This document shows, one piece after another, positions 1-9,494 of a stretch of DNA of 64,000 nt. A program made the translations under genes and the position numbers. Origin of the DNA: Heyndrickxia ginsengihumi (GTDB taxonomy: Bacteria > Bacillota > Bacilli > Bacillales > Bacillaceae_C). The notes beneath the pieces were generated by a model. The model was not told where the DNA came from. It worked only from the letters and a program-made list of their open reading frames with translations, and did no database searches. Every line of letters begins with the position of its first letter. The first letter of the stretch is position 1. The stretch covers positions 22,467-86,466 of the forward strand of contig NZ_JAAIWK010000016.1 in the NCBI RefSeq assembly GCF_011008565.1. The letters are read 5' to 3'.

Positions 1-149
1 TAGTTAAAGCAGCTGCTTTAAATGGCTGGGTCGATGAAAAAACAATCGTATTGGAAATGCTAACAAGCATGAAACGTGCTGGCTGTGATTTAATTATCAC
101 TTATTTTGCAAAAGATGTAGCACGCTGGATTTCAAATAGTGATAAATAA
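1..149 (+). CDS. hemB: Porphobilinogen synthase (delta-aminolevulinic acid dehydratase), C-terminal end only
   Basis: Only the last 48 codons are in the window; the reading frame starts at base 3 and ends at the TAA at 147-149. The tail reads [13 protein letters not shown] ... [17 protein letters not shown] and matches the conserved C-terminus of HemB, which condenses two 5-aminolevulinate molecules into porphobilinogen in tetrapyrrole synthesis. The next gene, hemL, makes the HemB substrate and follows after 47 bases without a terminator, so the two are probably co-transcribed as the end of the hemAXCDBL operon. The assignment rests on the tail motif plus position next to hemL. Confidence 0.9.
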   Translation, partial: VKAAALNGWVDEKTIVLEMLTSMKRAGCDLIITYFAKDVARWISNSDK

Positions 150-196
150 GATCGGCTTTTTTTAAAGTCTTACAGAAAAGAAGTTGGAGGGTTAAC

Positions 197-1486
197 ATGC
201 GTTCTTACGATCAATCAGTAGAAGCGTACAAAGAAGCAGTAACATTAATGCCAGGTGGTGTAAATAGCCCAGTTCGTGCTTTTAAAGCGGTGGATATGAA
301 CCCGATTTTTATGGAACGGGGTAAGGGCTCAAAAATATACGATATCGATGGCAATGAATATATCGATTACGTCTTGTCTTGGGGACCGCTCATTCTTGGA
401 CATGCAAATAATCAAGTTGTTGAAGCAATTAAAAAGGTTGCCGAAAATGGTACGAGTTTCGGAGCACCGACATTAATAGAAAATAAATTAGCAAAGCTTG
501 TTCAAGAACGCGTGCCATCAATTGAAATTGTCCGCATGGTTTCATCCGGAACGGAAGCAACGATGAGTGCATTACGTTTAGCGAGAGGATATACTGGCCG
601 CAATAAAATTTTGAAGTTTGAAGGCAGTTACCATGGTCATGGTGATTCATTGCTTATTAAAGCTGGTTCTGGAGTAGCAACATTAGGATTGCCAGATAGT
701 CCAGGTGTACCGGTTAGCATTGCTCAAAACACGATAGCTGTTCCATACAATAATGTTGAAGCTGTTGAAGCTGCATTTAATGAATATGGAGATGACATCG
801 CTTGTGTGATTATCGAGCCTGTAGCTGGTAATATGGGCGTTGTTCCGCCAAAGGAAGGATTTTTACAAATGTTGCGCGACATTACAAACAAATACGGCTC
901 CTTGTTAATATTTGATGAAGTAATGACAGGCTTCCGTGTTGATTACAATTGTGCACAAGGGTATTTTAATGTGACGCCGGATTTAACTTGTCTTGGAAAA
1001 GTGATCGGTGGAGGTCTTCCAGTAGGCGCTTTTGGTGGAAAGGCAGAAATTATGGAAAAGATTGCGCCGACAGGTCCTGTTTACCAAGCAGGAACATTAT
1101 CAGGAAATCCTATTGCGATGACAGCTGGATATGAAACGTTAAGTCAATTGACTCCAGATACGTATAAAGAGTTTATACGTAAGGCAGATCGTTTAGAAGA
1201 AGGATTTCATCAAGCTGCAATGAAATATGATATTCCTCATACTTTTAACCGTGCCGGGTCGATGATTGGTGTTTTCTTCACAAATGAGGAAGTTTACAAC
1301 TTTGAAACTGCAAGAACATCTGATTTAGAGTTATTTGCAAAATATTATCGTGGTATGGCGGAGAATGGTGTATTTTTACCTCCTTCTCAATTTGAAGGCA
1401 TCTTCTTATCAGCGGCACATACTGATGAGGATATTGAGAAAACCATTAAGGCGGTTGAAAAAACTTTTCGTAAGATTCGCAGCTGA
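197..1486 (+). CDS. hemL: Glutamate-1-semialdehyde 2,1-aminomutase
   Basis: PLP-dependent, cytosolic enzyme that moves the amino group of glutamate-1-semialdehyde to give 5-aminolevulinate, the C5-pathway precursor of heme. The 429-residue length is normal for the family. Visible motifs are the N-terminal [11 protein letters not shown] stretch, SSGTEA (residues 116-121, phosphate binding), FDEVMTGFR (about 239-247) and LGKVIGGG with the Schiff-base lysine at about residue 268. The ATG follows a GGAGGG ribosome site about 7 bases upstream. It is the last gene of the heme cluster, directly after hemB, and is closed by a strong terminator. The overlapping reverse-strand frame at 429-650 is a shadow. 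Confidence 0.97.
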   Translation: MRSYDQSVEAYKEAVTLMPGGVNSPVRAFKAVDMNPIFMERGKGSKIYDIDGNEYIDYVLSWGPLILGHANNQVVEAIKKVAENGTSFGAPTLIENKLAKLVQERVPSIEIVRMVSSGTEATMSALRLARGYTGRNKILKFEGSYHGHGDSLLIKAGSGVATLGLPDSPGVPVSIAQNTIAVPYNNVEAVEAAFNEYGDDIACVIIEPVAGNMGVVPPKEGFLQMLRDITNKYGSLLIFDEVMTGFRVDYNCAQGYFNVTPDLTCLGKVIGGGLPVGAFGGKAEIMEKIAPTGPVYQAGTLSGNPIAMTAGYETLSQLTPDTYKEFIRKADRLEEGFHQAAMKYDIPHTFNRAGSMIGVFFTNEEVYNFETARTSDLELFAKYYRGMAENGVFLPPSQFEGIFLSAAHTDEDIEKTIKAVEKTFRKIRS

Positions 1487-1503
1487 ATCAGTATATGTTA
1501 GTT

Positions 1504-1556
1504 AAGAGTCAAGAGTAATCATCTATGATGATGATCACTCCTGACTCTTTTTTATG
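1504..1556 (+). terminator. Rho-independent terminator after hemL
   Basis: A long inverted repeat (AGAGTCAAGAGTAATCATC pairing with GATGATCACTCCTGACTCT) is followed by a run of six or more T. It ends the heme operon and separates it from the sporulation gene spoVID. Confidence 0.9.
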
Positions 1557-1574
1557 TTTTCGTACATGCGGGAA

Positions 1575-1603
1575 GCATATTTATTCTTTCTCAATCATAA
1601 AGT
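1575..1603 (+). promoter_or_regulatory. Probable sigma-E promoter of spoVID
   Basis: GCATATT at 1575-1581, a 14-base spacer and CATAAAGT at 1596-1603 resemble the mother-cell sigma-E consensus (KMATATT, 14-15 bases, CATACAHT). The site lies 53 bases before the spoVID start, downstream of the hemL terminator. spoVID is a known sigma-E gene in B. subtilis, so position and sequence agree. Not tested. Confidence 0.6.
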
Positions 1604-1655
1604 GTAAATGACATATTGATTGATGTATTTGGAGGAATGAAGGGAGGAGCCCAAC

Positions 1656-3080
1656 TTGTCGCAAAATCAATCGTCCATACGATTTTCACTAGAAGAAACG
1701 ATTTGGTTCAAAAAAGGACAGGAAGTTGAGGAACTATTATCTATATCGTTAGATCCACATATAACAATACAGGAAAGTGACCAATATGTAGTCATCAAAG
1801 GTGATTTGCATTTATCAGGAGAATATATTGGTAACAGCGAAGATGGTGTGGGAGAGCAGGATCTTCTTAAAAATTATGTTCAATCGACGCAATTCCGTGA
1901 AGAAGACGGTGTGTTTGAATTTTATCAATCGATCCCTGTAGATGTAACAATTCCGATTGCAAGAATAACGAGTTTAGAAGAATTAGATGTGAATATTGAT
2001 TCGTTTGATTATGAAATCCAAAGTAGTGAATGTATTAAGTTAAATACTGATTTGTCCATCAACGGAATTGTTGAATACGAACCGCAGATTTATAGACAAG
2101 AAGATATATTAGGTATCGGAGATCAAGAAGCACAAGCTGAGTTCGAAGCAGAGCCACGCGATGAGCAGCCATTTGCAAATGAGTTATTAGAAACAGCCGA
2201 ATATGAGTATGATGAGGAAAGCCTAGAAGTTCCAGAAGAGGTCCGCTTTGAACATGAGGAGGAACAGCAAGACGTTGATCAACAATCCGCCTTGCATTCA
2301 GAATCGGAAGAAGAGTTGTATGAACCATTTAGTGTAGAAGCGCGTATAAGCTCAGAAGAAGTAGAGGTCCCGATTGATATTCAAGATGAGCACGATGATA
2401 ATAGCGGTATACAGACACTTGAACCGGTTGATTTTGATTATTTAGATGAAGAAGATAATCATGAAGACGTTTATGATGCTGAAGATGAAATAGAAGAAGA
2501 GCCGACAATTCATTTTGTTCGTGGAGAAGAAGAAAAAGAAGCGGATGAAGATAATGCTGTATTCTCAAGTTTTGCAGTAAGAAATGACCCTGTAGATGAA
2601 TACGAGTATGAGGAAGATCATGTTGAGGAAGAGCAGTATGATGTAGAACCGGTGATTCATTTTGCACGTTCAGAGAAAGCAGAAGATAAAAAACATAATT
2701 ATGCATTTGAATCATCATCTTCTTTTGAGTCAGTGAACGAAACTGAAAGTGAAAAGGAGAGTCCTGTTGAAGCTCAATTTGAAGAAGAAACAGAAGAGGA
2801 GCAAATAGAGGTAAAGGAAGTGAAGAAGAAAAAGAAATCAAAATACGAGGCCATTTCCTTAACAGATTTTTTTGCCCGAAAGGAAGAAGAACAGCCAGCA
2901 AAATTAAAAGTATGCATTGTTCAAAATGGAGAAACATTGGATCTGCTAGCGGAAAAGTATGATATTCATGTGCAACAAATTATACGCATGAACCATCTTG
3001 AGGCGAATCAAGATGTATATGAAGGTCAAGTACTTTACGTGCCTTCTTATGCTTCAACACATAAAAAGGGCAACGATTAA
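1656..3080 (+). CDS. spoVID: Stage VI sporulation protein D (spore coat encasement)
   Basis: SpoVID is the mother-cell protein that lets coat layers encase the forespore and that recruits SafA. The 474-residue protein has the conserved N-terminal domain (SLEETIWFKKGQEVEELLSI, residues 11-30), a central region of about 280 residues very rich in Glu/Asp, and a C-terminal LysM domain (about 420-466). The acidic region holds an internal duplication: IHFVRGEEE about 80 codons before the LysM part is echoed by VIHFARSEK some 50 residues later. Translation starts at a TTG six bases after AGGGAGGAG. It is followed by ysxE, as in B. subtilis; safA, encoding its LysM partner, is at 39969 in this window. 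Confidence 0.95.
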   Translation: MSQNQSSIRFSLEETIWFKKGQEVEELLSISLDPHITIQESDQYVVIKGDLHLSGEYIGNSEDGVGEQDLLKNYVQSTQFREEDGVFEFYQSIPVDVTIPIARITSLEELDVNIDSFDYEIQSSECIKLNTDLSINGIVEYEPQIYRQEDILGIGDQEAQAEFEAEPRDEQPFANELLETAEYEYDEESLEVPEEVRFEHEEEQQDVDQQSALHSESEEELYEPFSVEARISSEEVEVPIDIQDEHDDNSGIQTLEPVDFDYLDEEDNHEDVYDAEDEIEEEPTIHFVRGEEEKEADEDNAVFSSFAVRNDPVDEYEYEEDHVEEEQYDVEPVIHFARSEKAEDKKHNYAFESSSSFESVNETESEKESPVEAQFEEETEEEQIEVKEVKKKKKSKYEAISLTDFFARKEEEQPAKLKVCIVQNGETLDLLAEKYDIHVQQIIRMNHLEANQDVYEGQVLYVPSYASTHKKGND

Positions 3081-3132
3081 TCGAGGTGTGTGAATTTCAA
3101 TCGTTTAAAAGCACCGCAAGCAGGTGGTTAAG

Positions 3133-4143
3133 TTGAATGAGTTGACGCAGCAAGAAATAGAAAACGTAATTCAAGTGTATGGCATCCATGCAAACTATGT
3201 GGATCAGTATGGAAAAACTTATAAGATTTATTCTGATCACGGAATATTTGCGCTGAAGAAAATTTTGCCAGCAAATGGGATGGACTTCATTAGACATGTG
3301 CAATTTTTATATCAGCGCGGTTATAACCGTATTATTCCGATTTATCCAGCACCAGATGGTCGCTACGGTGTTCTTTATAAAGGTTACTTATTTTATTTGA
3401 TGCCGTGGCTTCCAAATGAAGAAAAAGAAGATCGTTCGGAAAAACATCAAAAAATGTTTAGAGAATTAGCTCGTCTTCATTCATTATCTGTAAAGGAAAT
3501 AGCTGTTAGTACGGAAAGAAGACAGGAGCATTATGATGAAACAATTGATGAGTGGGATCGGCAACGCGACTTCCTAGAAGAGTTTATTGAACGCTGTGAA
3601 CAGCAATGGTATATGTCTCCATTTGAACTTTTATTTTGTACTTTTTATAAGGAAATTACGCAAGCACTTGCTTTCTCTAAACGGCAGCTAGAAGAATGGC
3701 TTGAGGAATCAAAAGAAGTGGAGAAAGTGAGAACGGTTGTAGCGCACGGAAAAATATCGATTGAACATTTTTTATATGATGAGCGCGGTCGCGGCTATTT
3801 CGCTAACTTTGAGAAAGCGAAAATTGCGGCACCGTTCCATGATATATTGCCATTTCTAGCAAGGACGCTTCATACGTATCCGAAACGATTTGACGATTGT
3901 GTAGATTGGATTAAAACATATATGAGCTATTTTCCATTACGTGCAGAGGAAAAACATCTATTTTTCAGTTATTTAGCGCATCCAGGTCCAATTATAAAAG
4001 TCGTTGAAGATTATATGGGAAATCAGGAAAAACGCAATGAAATAAAATATGTTAAACGGTTGCAAGAAAAATATTGGCTTTTAAAAAATACTGAATATGT
4101 CGTGATGAATTTTGTTGAGCAAAATAATCAACAAACGAATTAG
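3133..4143 (+). CDS. ysxE: Spore coat protein YsxE (CotS-type kinase-like protein)
   Basis: This 336-residue protein has the fold signature of the CotS/aminoglycoside-phosphotransferase-like coat family: LKKILPANGMDF in the N-lobe, LARLHSLS in the middle, VVAHGKISIEHFL where kinases carry HGDxxxxN, and YFANFEKAKI where the metal-binding DFD would be. Both catalytic aspartates are thus missing, so it is probably a structural pseudokinase. YsxE follows spoVID and is needed with it for coat encasement in B. subtilis. I chose the TTG at 3133, which sits 5 bases after AGGTGG; the GTG at 3124 lies inside that ribosome site and would give 339 residues. A terminator follows directly. Confidence 0.9.
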   Translation: MNELTQQEIENVIQVYGIHANYVDQYGKTYKIYSDHGIFALKKILPANGMDFIRHVQFLYQRGYNRIIPIYPAPDGRYGVLYKGYLFYLMPWLPNEEKEDRSEKHQKMFRELARLHSLSVKEIAVSTERRQEHYDETIDEWDRQRDFLEEFIERCEQQWYMSPFELLFCTFYKEITQALAFSKRQLEEWLEESKEVEKVRTVVAHGKISIEHFLYDERGRGYFANFEKAKIAAPFHDILPFLARTLHTYPKRFDDCVDWIKTYMSYFPLRAEEKHLFFSYLAHPGPIIKVVEDYMGNQEKRNEIKYVKRLQEKYWLLKNTEYVVMNFVEQNNQQTN

Positions 4144-4150
4144 CAAAAAC

Positions 4151-4197
4151 AGAGGTTGTTGACAAAGTAGCTACTTTGCAACAACCTCATTTTTTTA
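4151..4197 (+). terminator. Rho-independent terminator after ysxE
   Basis: AGGTTGTTGACAAAGTAG and CTACTTTGCAACAACCT form a stem with an almost closed loop, followed by seven T. It ends the spoVID-ysxE unit. Confidence 0.9.
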
Positions 4198-4245
4198 TGC
4201 TCTTTTCTAAACAATTATTATATTTTTAGATTTGTTTTCATCAAA

Positions 4246-4312
4246 TTGATTGGAGCTTGCAACGCGGAGTCTTTCTGACCGCCCGCGGAAATCAACCACT
4301 CTTTTTGACTAG
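4246..4312 (-). repeat. Decayed copy of the GC-rich intergenic repeat (copy A)
   Basis: The block CCGCCCGCGGAAA at 4279-4291, with GGAGTCTTTCTGA before it, matches the core of the repeat seen better preserved at 30745-30875 and 39419-39560. Most of the left half and the outer ends have decayed. Its orientation is the same as copy B and opposite to copies C and E. The flanking 4197-4378 stretch shows no gene. Confidence 0.65.
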
Positions 4313-4378
4313 CAACAAAGTTTAAGAAAAAAGCTTTTTTATAATAAGAGAATAAAAGTATGAGTCCGTCCGTAAATG

Positions 4379-4582
4379 TTAAAACCATTCATAATGAAAA
4401 CCGAGTGCAATTAAAATAAAGATGGCTAATAAAAGAACATCGAGTGTCGTAGGGAAGAGAACCGTCCGTATGCCTTGAAAGATAGCAAAGGGGATAATAA
4501 GCTGGCGGCAAATTCCGCGAATATTTCTAAACCAAGATTGGACAGTGTACTTGTTAAACTTTTTATTCAAATCGATCACCAC
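4379..4582 (-). CDS. Small hypothetical membrane protein
   Basis: A 67-residue reading frame on the reverse strand between ysxE and the valS leader. Residues about 24-42 (RQLIIPFAIFQGIRTVLF) and 47-64 (LDVLLLAIFILIALGFHY) look like one or two membrane segments; the N-terminus is basic. It starts at a GTG (a second GTG codon follows) without a clear ribosome site, which weakens the call. The hydrophobic composition and its isolated intergenic position argue that it is real, as it does not shadow another gene. I do not recognise the family and can offer no function. The absence of a visible promoter or terminator of its own leaves open that it is spurious. Confidence 0.5.
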   Translation of the reverse strand: MVIDLNKKFNKYTVQSWFRNIRGICRQLIIPFAIFQGIRTVLFPTTLDVLLLAIFILIALGFHYEWF

Positions 4583-4680
4583 ACTTGAGTAAAAAAGTAT
4601 TTAGTTATTCGTAATATATGACGAGTTGTTCAATTCCGTTCGAAAGTGGAGAATATTTATTGTGAAATAAGGAAATCATA

Positions 4681-4709
4681 TTGACGAAAATACATAAAAT
4701 AGATACTAT
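4681..4709 (+). promoter_or_regulatory. Sigma-A promoter of the valS leader
   Basis: TTGACG at 4681-4686, a 17-base spacer and TACTAT at 4704-4709; a perfect TATAAT also occurs at 4707-4712 but with 20-base spacing. It lies at the start of the T-box leader region. Confidence 0.65.
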
Positions 4710-4715
4710 AATCTA

Positions 4716-4992
4716 TAGTCAATGGAAAACTTTATGAGATTGAAATACTATGAATGGGAAGAGTATAATTCGTGTTCCTTTTAGAGAGGGAGATCATTAG
4801 CTGAAAGATTTCCTAAGTGAAGCGGTTAGAAGGTCGCCCATGAGTAGCTTCTATGAACATTTTGAGTAGTAGGAGCCGGTCTAGAACCGTTATCAGCATT
4901 TGAGAGCCGAGCAATGCTTTTTTAAGCTCGTGAAAAAAGGTGGTACCGCGAAATTCACTCCCTTCGTCCTTTTGACGGAGGGAGTTTTTTGC
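4716..4992 (+). ncRNA. T-box leader of valS (tRNA-sensing attenuator)
   Basis: The region holds the T-box sequence AAGGTGGTACCGCG at 4937-4950, a stem III-like element (CCGGTCTAGAACCGTTATC around 4876) and a terminator hairpin at about 4957-4990 (ACTCCCTTCGTCC pairing with GACGGAGGGAGT, then TTTTTT). By family knowledge, uncharged tRNA(Val) pairs with the leader and stabilises an antiterminator so that valS is transcribed. I could not fix the specifier codon with confidence by eye. The ends are approximate. Confidence 0.9.
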
Positions 4993-5023
4993 TTGTTTAG
5001 CACGTAGGAAAGGAAGGATAATA

Positions 5024-7666
5024 ATGGATCAAAAAGAAATCAATATGCCAACAAAGTACGATCCAAATGCAATTGAAAAGGGACGTTATGAATGGTGGGT
5101 AAATGGGAAATTTTTCGAAGCGAAAGATGACCCTGCAAAACAGCCGTACACGATTGTTATTCCACCGCCAAATGTAACGGGAAAATTACATTTAGGACAC
5201 GCGTGGGATACAACATTACAAGATATTTTGACAAGAATGAAAAGAATGCAAGGTTATGACGTATTATGGCTTCCGGGGATGGACCACGCAGGAATTGCAA
5301 CACAGGCGAAAGTTGAAGCAAAACTTCGCAGCGAAGGTAAATCCCGCTATGACTTAGGCCGTGAAAATTTCTTGAAAGAAACTTGGAAATGGAAAGAAGA
5401 ATATGCGGAATTTATTCGTAAGCAATGGTCAAAACTTGGCTTAGGTCTTGACTATTCCCGCGAACGCTTCACTTTAGATGAAGGATTATCAAAAGCTGTA
5501 CGAGAAGTATTTGTTTCACTTTATAAAAAAGGCTTAATCTATCGCGGGGAGTATATTATTAACTGGGATCCGGCAACAAAAACGGCATTATCTGATATTG
5601 AAGTCATTTACAAAGATGTTCAAGGTGCATTCTATCATTTGGCCTATCCGTTAAGTGATGGATCAGGTGTTATTGAAATTGCGACAACAAGACCGGAAAC
5701 ATTATTAGGTGATACAGCAGTAGCAGTTAATCCGAAAGATGACCGATATAAACATTTAATTGGTAAAAAATTAATTTTGCCAATTGTTGGCCGTGAAATC
5801 CCGATTGTTGGTGATGACTATGTAGATATGGAATTTGGATCAGGTGCGGTAAAAATTACACCTGCCCACGATCCTAATGATTTTGAAGTAGGAAATCGCC
5901 ATAATCTTGAAAGAATATTAGTAATGAATGAAGACGGCACAATGAATGAACGTGCAGGAAAATATAATGGAATGGATCGCTTTGAGTGCCGGAAACAAAT
6001 TGTTGAAGATTTAAAAGAACTAGGCGTTTTAATAAAAATTGAAGAACATACTCATTCTGTCGGCCATTCCGAACGAAGCGGCGCCGTTGTTGAACCTTAT
6101 CTATCAACACAATGGTTTGTTAAAATGCAGCCACTTGCAGACGCAGCGGTTGATTTACAACAAGCGGAAAATAAAGTGAATTTTGTTCCCGACCGTTTTG
6201 AAAAAACATATTTACATTGGATGGAAAATATTCGTGACTGGTGTATTTCAAGACAGCTTTGGTGGGGACACCGTATTCCTGCCTGGTATCATAAACAGAC
6301 AGGAGAAATTTATGTTGGGACAGAAGCACCAGAAGATCTTGAAAACTGGGAACAAGACCCAGATGTTCTCGATACATGGTTTAGCTCTGCATTATGGCCG
6401 TTTTCAACAATGGGCTGGCCTGATACTGATGCAAAAGATTATGCACGATACTATCCAACAGCTGCGCTTGTTACAGGGTATGATATTATCTTTTTCTGGG
6501 TATCACGCATGATTTTTCAGGGATTGGAATTTACTGGAAAAAGACCATTTAAAGATGTACTCATTCACGGATTAGTTCGTGATGAACAAGGAAGAAAAAT
6601 GAGTAAGTCGCTAGGAAACGGTGTAGATCCAATGGAAGTCATTGATCAATATGGGGCAGACTCTTTACGCTACTTCCTTGCAACAGGCAGCTCTCCGGGG
6701 CAAGATTTACGCTTCAGCTACGAAAAAGTTGAGTCAATCTGGAATTTTGCCAACAAAATTTGGAATGCTTCCCGCTTTGCTTTAATGAACATGGATGGCC
6801 TAACGTATGAAGAAATCGATTTAACAGGTAAAAAATCTGTTGCTGATAAATGGATTTTAACAAGATTAAACGAAACGATAGACACGGTAACAAAACTTGC
6901 TGATAAATATGAATTTGGTGAAGTTGGCCGTGCGTTATACAACTTCATTTGGGACGATTTCTGTGATTGGTACATTGAAATGGCTAAATTGCCGCTTTAC
7001 GGTGATGATGAAGCAGCGAAGAAAACAACTCGCTCCATCCTTGCATATGTGCTTGATCAAACGATGAGATTATTACATCCGTTTATGCCATTTATTACCG
7101 AGGAAATATGGCAAAATCTTCCACATGAAGGCGAGTCCATTACGACTGCGAAATGGCCGGAAGTAAATCAAGCATTACATGATGAACAGGCAAGTGAAGA
7201 AATGAAATTACTTGTAGAAATTATTCGCTCTGTTCGTAATATACGTGCTGAAGTAAACACACCATTAAGCAAAAAAATTAAATTGCTGTTAAAAGCAAAA
7301 GATGAACAAATTTTACAAGCTTTAAAACGGAATGAGGCCTATATTGTTCGTTTCTGTAATCCTGAAGAATTAACATTAGACACTGATTTGGAAGCACCGG
7401 AAAAAGCAATGACAGCAGTTGTGTCAGGTGTTGAATTATTCTTGCCGCTTGAAGGATTAATTAATATTGAAGAAGAGCTTGCACGTTTACAAAAAGAATT
7501 AGAAAAATGGACGAAAGAAGTAGAACGTGTACAGAAAAAATTAAGCAATGAAAACTTCACGAAAAAAGCTCCTGAAAAAGTTGTCAATGAAGAGAGAGCA
7601 AAGGAAAAAGATTATTTAGAAAAACGTGATATCGTGCAAGCACGAATTAACGAATTGCAGAATTAA
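5024..7666 (+). CDS. valS: Valine--tRNA ligase
   Basis: Class I aminoacyl-tRNA synthetase charging tRNA(Val). The 880-residue protein shows the HIGH-type signature [15 protein letters not shown] (residues 47-61), the editing domain ([13 protein letters not shown], near 222-234), the KMSKS loop ([11 protein letters not shown], near residue 525), the anticodon-binding domain and a C-terminal coiled coil (from about 810, [19 protein letters not shown]) typical of ValRS. All catalytic motifs are intact. The ATG follows AGGAAAGGAAGG. Expression is governed by the upstream T-box. In Bacillus this gene always precedes folC, as here. Confidence 0.98.
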   Translation: MDQKEINMPTKYDPNAIEKGRYEWWVNGKFFEAKDDPAKQPYTIVIPPPNVTGKLHLGHAWDTTLQDILTRMKRMQGYDVLWLPGMDHAGIATQAKVEAKLRSEGKSRYDLGRENFLKETWKWKEEYAEFIRKQWSKLGLGLDYSRERFTLDEGLSKAVREVFVSLYKKGLIYRGEYIINWDPATKTALSDIEVIYKDVQGAFYHLAYPLSDGSGVIEIATTRPETLLGDTAVAVNPKDDRYKHLIGKKLILPIVGREIPIVGDDYVDMEFGSGAVKITPAHDPNDFEVGNRHNLERILVMNEDGTMNERAGKYNGMDRFECRKQIVEDLKELGVLIKIEEHTHSVGHSERSGAVVEPYLSTQWFVKMQPLADAAVDLQQAENKVNFVPDRFEKTYLHWMENIRDWCISRQLWWGHRIPAWYHKQTGEIYVGTEAPEDLENWEQDPDVLDTWFSSALWPFSTMGWPDTDAKDYARYYPTAALVTGYDIIFFWVSRMIFQGLEFTGKRPFKDVLIHGLVRDEQGRKMSKSLGNGVDPMEVIDQYGADSLRYFLATGSSPGQDLRFSYEKVESIWNFANKIWNASRFALMNMDGLTYEEIDLTGKKSVADKWILTRLNETIDTVTKLADKYEFGEVGRALYNFIWDDFCDWYIEMAKLPLYGDDEAAKKTTRSILAYVLDQTMRLLHPFMPFITEEIWQNLPHEGESITTAKWPEVNQALHDEQASEEMKLLVEIIRSVRNIRAEVNTPLSKKIKLLLKAKDEQILQALKRNEAYIVRFCNPEELTLDTDLEAPEKAMTAVVSGVELFLPLEGLINIEEELARLQKELEKWTKEVERVQKKLSNENFTKKAPEKVVNEERAKEKDYLEKRDIVQARINELQN

Positions 7667-7690
7667 TGTAACATCATATCAAAAAGTGAA

Positions 7691-7741
7691 AGACGAATCT
7701 TAATTCCAAACGATAGTTGTTTGGAAAATATAGATTCGTCT
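7691..7741 (+). other. Inverted repeat between valS and folC, possible weak terminator
   Basis: AGACGAATCT at 7691-7700 pairs with AGATTCGTCT at 7732-7741, and inside it TTCCAAAC pairs with GTTTGGAA. No T run follows the right arm, so it is not a canonical terminator; it could be a processing or attenuation structure ahead of folC. The rest of the 7667-7896 gap shows nothing recognisable. Confidence 0.45.
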
Positions 7742-7896
7742 TCGCTATTCATGTCTGGCTGATCTGCTAATAAGAAGTATAATTGAAAACAGCGGAGCAG
7801 AATGCGCATTATGTAAACTATCAGAAAAACATGATATGAACAAGAACAGGACAATAGGCTAAATGCGCAGTTTTCATTTTTATGGGAGGAATCATC

Positions 7897-9195
7897 ATGA
7901 TCGAGACATATGAAGAAGCGATTGCTTGGGTACAAGGGAGATTAAAGTTGGGGATTAAACCTGGTCTTGAGCGAATGCAGTGGCTGATGGAAAAATGGAA
8001 TCATCCGGAAGATAACATCAAAACCATTCATATTGCAGGGACAAATGGAAAAGGTTCAACGGTTTGTTATTTGCGCAATATTTTACAGCAGGCCAAATAT
8101 GAAGTTGGGACGTTCACTTCTCCTTACTTGGAACAATTCAATGAAAGAATTAGCATTAATGGGGTTCCAATTCAAGATCATGAGTTAGTGCTGTTAGTAA
8201 ATGCAATCAAGCCATTGGCGGAGGAGTTGGAAGAAACGGATCTTGGTTCTCCTACCGAGTTTGAAGTCATTACAGCAATGGCGATTTATTATTTTGCTGC
8301 CATTCATCCTGTAGACATCGTATTATTTGAAGTCGGTTTAGGAGGAAGGTTAGATTCTACTAATGTGATTTCTCCATTAATGAGCATTATTACAAATATC
8401 GGACATGACCATATGAATATACTTGGGAATTCGCTTGCTGAAATTGCCTATGAAAAAGCGGGGATTATTAAGCATAAAGTCCCTGTTATTACAGCTGTCG
8501 AACAGCAAGAAGCTTTACATGTAATTGAACAGAAGGCTTCTGAACAACGGTCGAGCCTTTACCGGGCAAATCAAGAATTTACGGTTGTACATAAGCAATC
8601 AACAGGAAACGGCGAAATGTTCTCTTTGATATCTCCGCTTATAAACGAAGAGAATATGCAAATTTCGATGAAAGGCCATCATCAAGTTTATAATGCTTCT
8701 TTAGCTGTAATTGCAGTGACATTGTTAAATCAGTTGGATGATTTCCATATTGATCAGCATGCAATTCAAACGGGTTTAATAAACAGCAGATGGAGCGGCA
8801 GGTTTGAACAGCTTTCCAAACATCCGCTCATTATTATTGACGGAGCACATAACCCTGAAGGAATCAAAAGCTTAGTAGAAACGATTCAAACACATCTTAA
8901 AGATAAAAACATACGAATTGTTTTTTCAGCGCTTGGTGATAAAAGCCTGCATGAGATGATTCCCCAATTAGATGACGTTGCAGACAGCATATTATTTACA
9001 ACCTTTGATTTTCCTAGAGCCATCCCTGCAAAAGCACTGTTTGACATAAGCCATCATGAGCATAAAACGTATATAGAGGATTGGCGAGCTGGTATCCAGC
9101 AAATTGTGAAGGAATTACAGGAAACAGATGCATTAGTTATTACTGGTTCACTATATTTTATTGCCGAAGTAAGAAAATATTTATTAGAACAATAG
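7897..9195 (+). CDS. folC: Bifunctional folylpolyglutamate synthase / dihydrofolate synthase
   Basis: Mur-ligase-family, ATP-dependent enzyme that joins glutamate to dihydropteroate or to folates. The P-loop HIAGTNGKGSTVCYL lies at residues 43-57, and FEVGLGGRLDSTNV and IDGAHNPEG (about 313-321) are the family signatures. At 432 residues the length is normal. I start at the ATG at 7897, which follows GGGAGGAATCATC; an in-frame ATG at 7882 overlaps that ribosome site and is less likely. It closes with a terminator; the next locus is the type IV pilus cluster, which occupies the comC position of B. subtilis. Confidence 0.96.
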   Translation: MIETYEEAIAWVQGRLKLGIKPGLERMQWLMEKWNHPEDNIKTIHIAGTNGKGSTVCYLRNILQQAKYEVGTFTSPYLEQFNERISINGVPIQDHELVLLVNAIKPLAEELEETDLGSPTEFEVITAMAIYYFAAIHPVDIVLFEVGLGGRLDSTNVISPLMSIITNIGHDHMNILGNSLAEIAYEKAGIIKHKVPVITAVEQQEALHVIEQKASEQRSSLYRANQEFTVVHKQSTGNGEMFSLISPLINEENMQISMKGHHQVYNASLAVIAVTLLNQLDDFHIDQHAIQTGLINSRWSGRFEQLSKHPLIIIDGAHNPEGIKSLVETIQTHLKDKNIRIVFSALGDKSLHEMIPQLDDVADSILFTTFDFPRAIPAKALFDISHHEHKTYIEDWRAGIQQIVKELQETDALVITGSLYFIAEVRKYLLEQ

Positions 9196-9216
9196 CGAGA
9201 GCAGAATGAATTGTCG

Positions 9217-9244
9217 GACAGATCATCGCGGTCTGTCTTTTTTT
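9217..9244 (+). terminator. Rho-independent terminator after folC
   Basis: GACAGATC at 9217-9224 pairs with GGTCTGTC at 9230-9237 and is followed by seven T. Confidence 0.9.
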
Positions 9245-9387
9245 GTGCCACAAAATGGATGTGTTAGTAGGGGTAAAGTCCTGAATAAAAAGTGATAGGA
9301 ACGTGTTCGTATTGTGCTCGTATACACTTGATATGTTTGCCCATTTTATGGTTTCCCATTTAGAGCAATGCAGACTTTATCTAATTT

Positions 9388-9446
9388 AAAAATAATTTTT
9401 TCCATTTGATGAAAATGAGCTTTTTCTTTATTTTTTTTGGTAGAAT
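9388..9446 (+). promoter_or_regulatory. Promoter of the type IV pilus locus with two ComK-like AT boxes
   Basis: An extended -10 (TGGTAGAAT, with TAGAAT at 9441-9446) sits 48 bases before the first pilin ATG. Upstream lie two AAAA-N5-TTTT boxes, at 9388-9400 (or one base later) and 9412-9424, the pattern bound by the competence regulator ComK. The 10-11 base gap between them is not one of the spacings usual for ComK (8, 18 or 31), and the region is AT-rich, so the regulator is only a suggestion. The rest of the 9245-9484 gap shows no gene. Confidence 0.5.
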
Positions 9447-9494
9447 GATTAAAGTAGTAGAAAAATAGGACTATATGCCTTTCTGGGGGTTGCA

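Noticed and set aside
2329..2937. 202-codon reverse-strand frame inside spoVID
   Set aside because: It mirrors the GAA/GAT-rich acidic region of spoVID (poly-Leu/His product), has no ribosome site and no family resemblance.
7663..7935. 90-codon reverse-strand frame between valS and folC
   Set aside because: Runs over the inverted repeat and into folC, with no family match or ribosome site.
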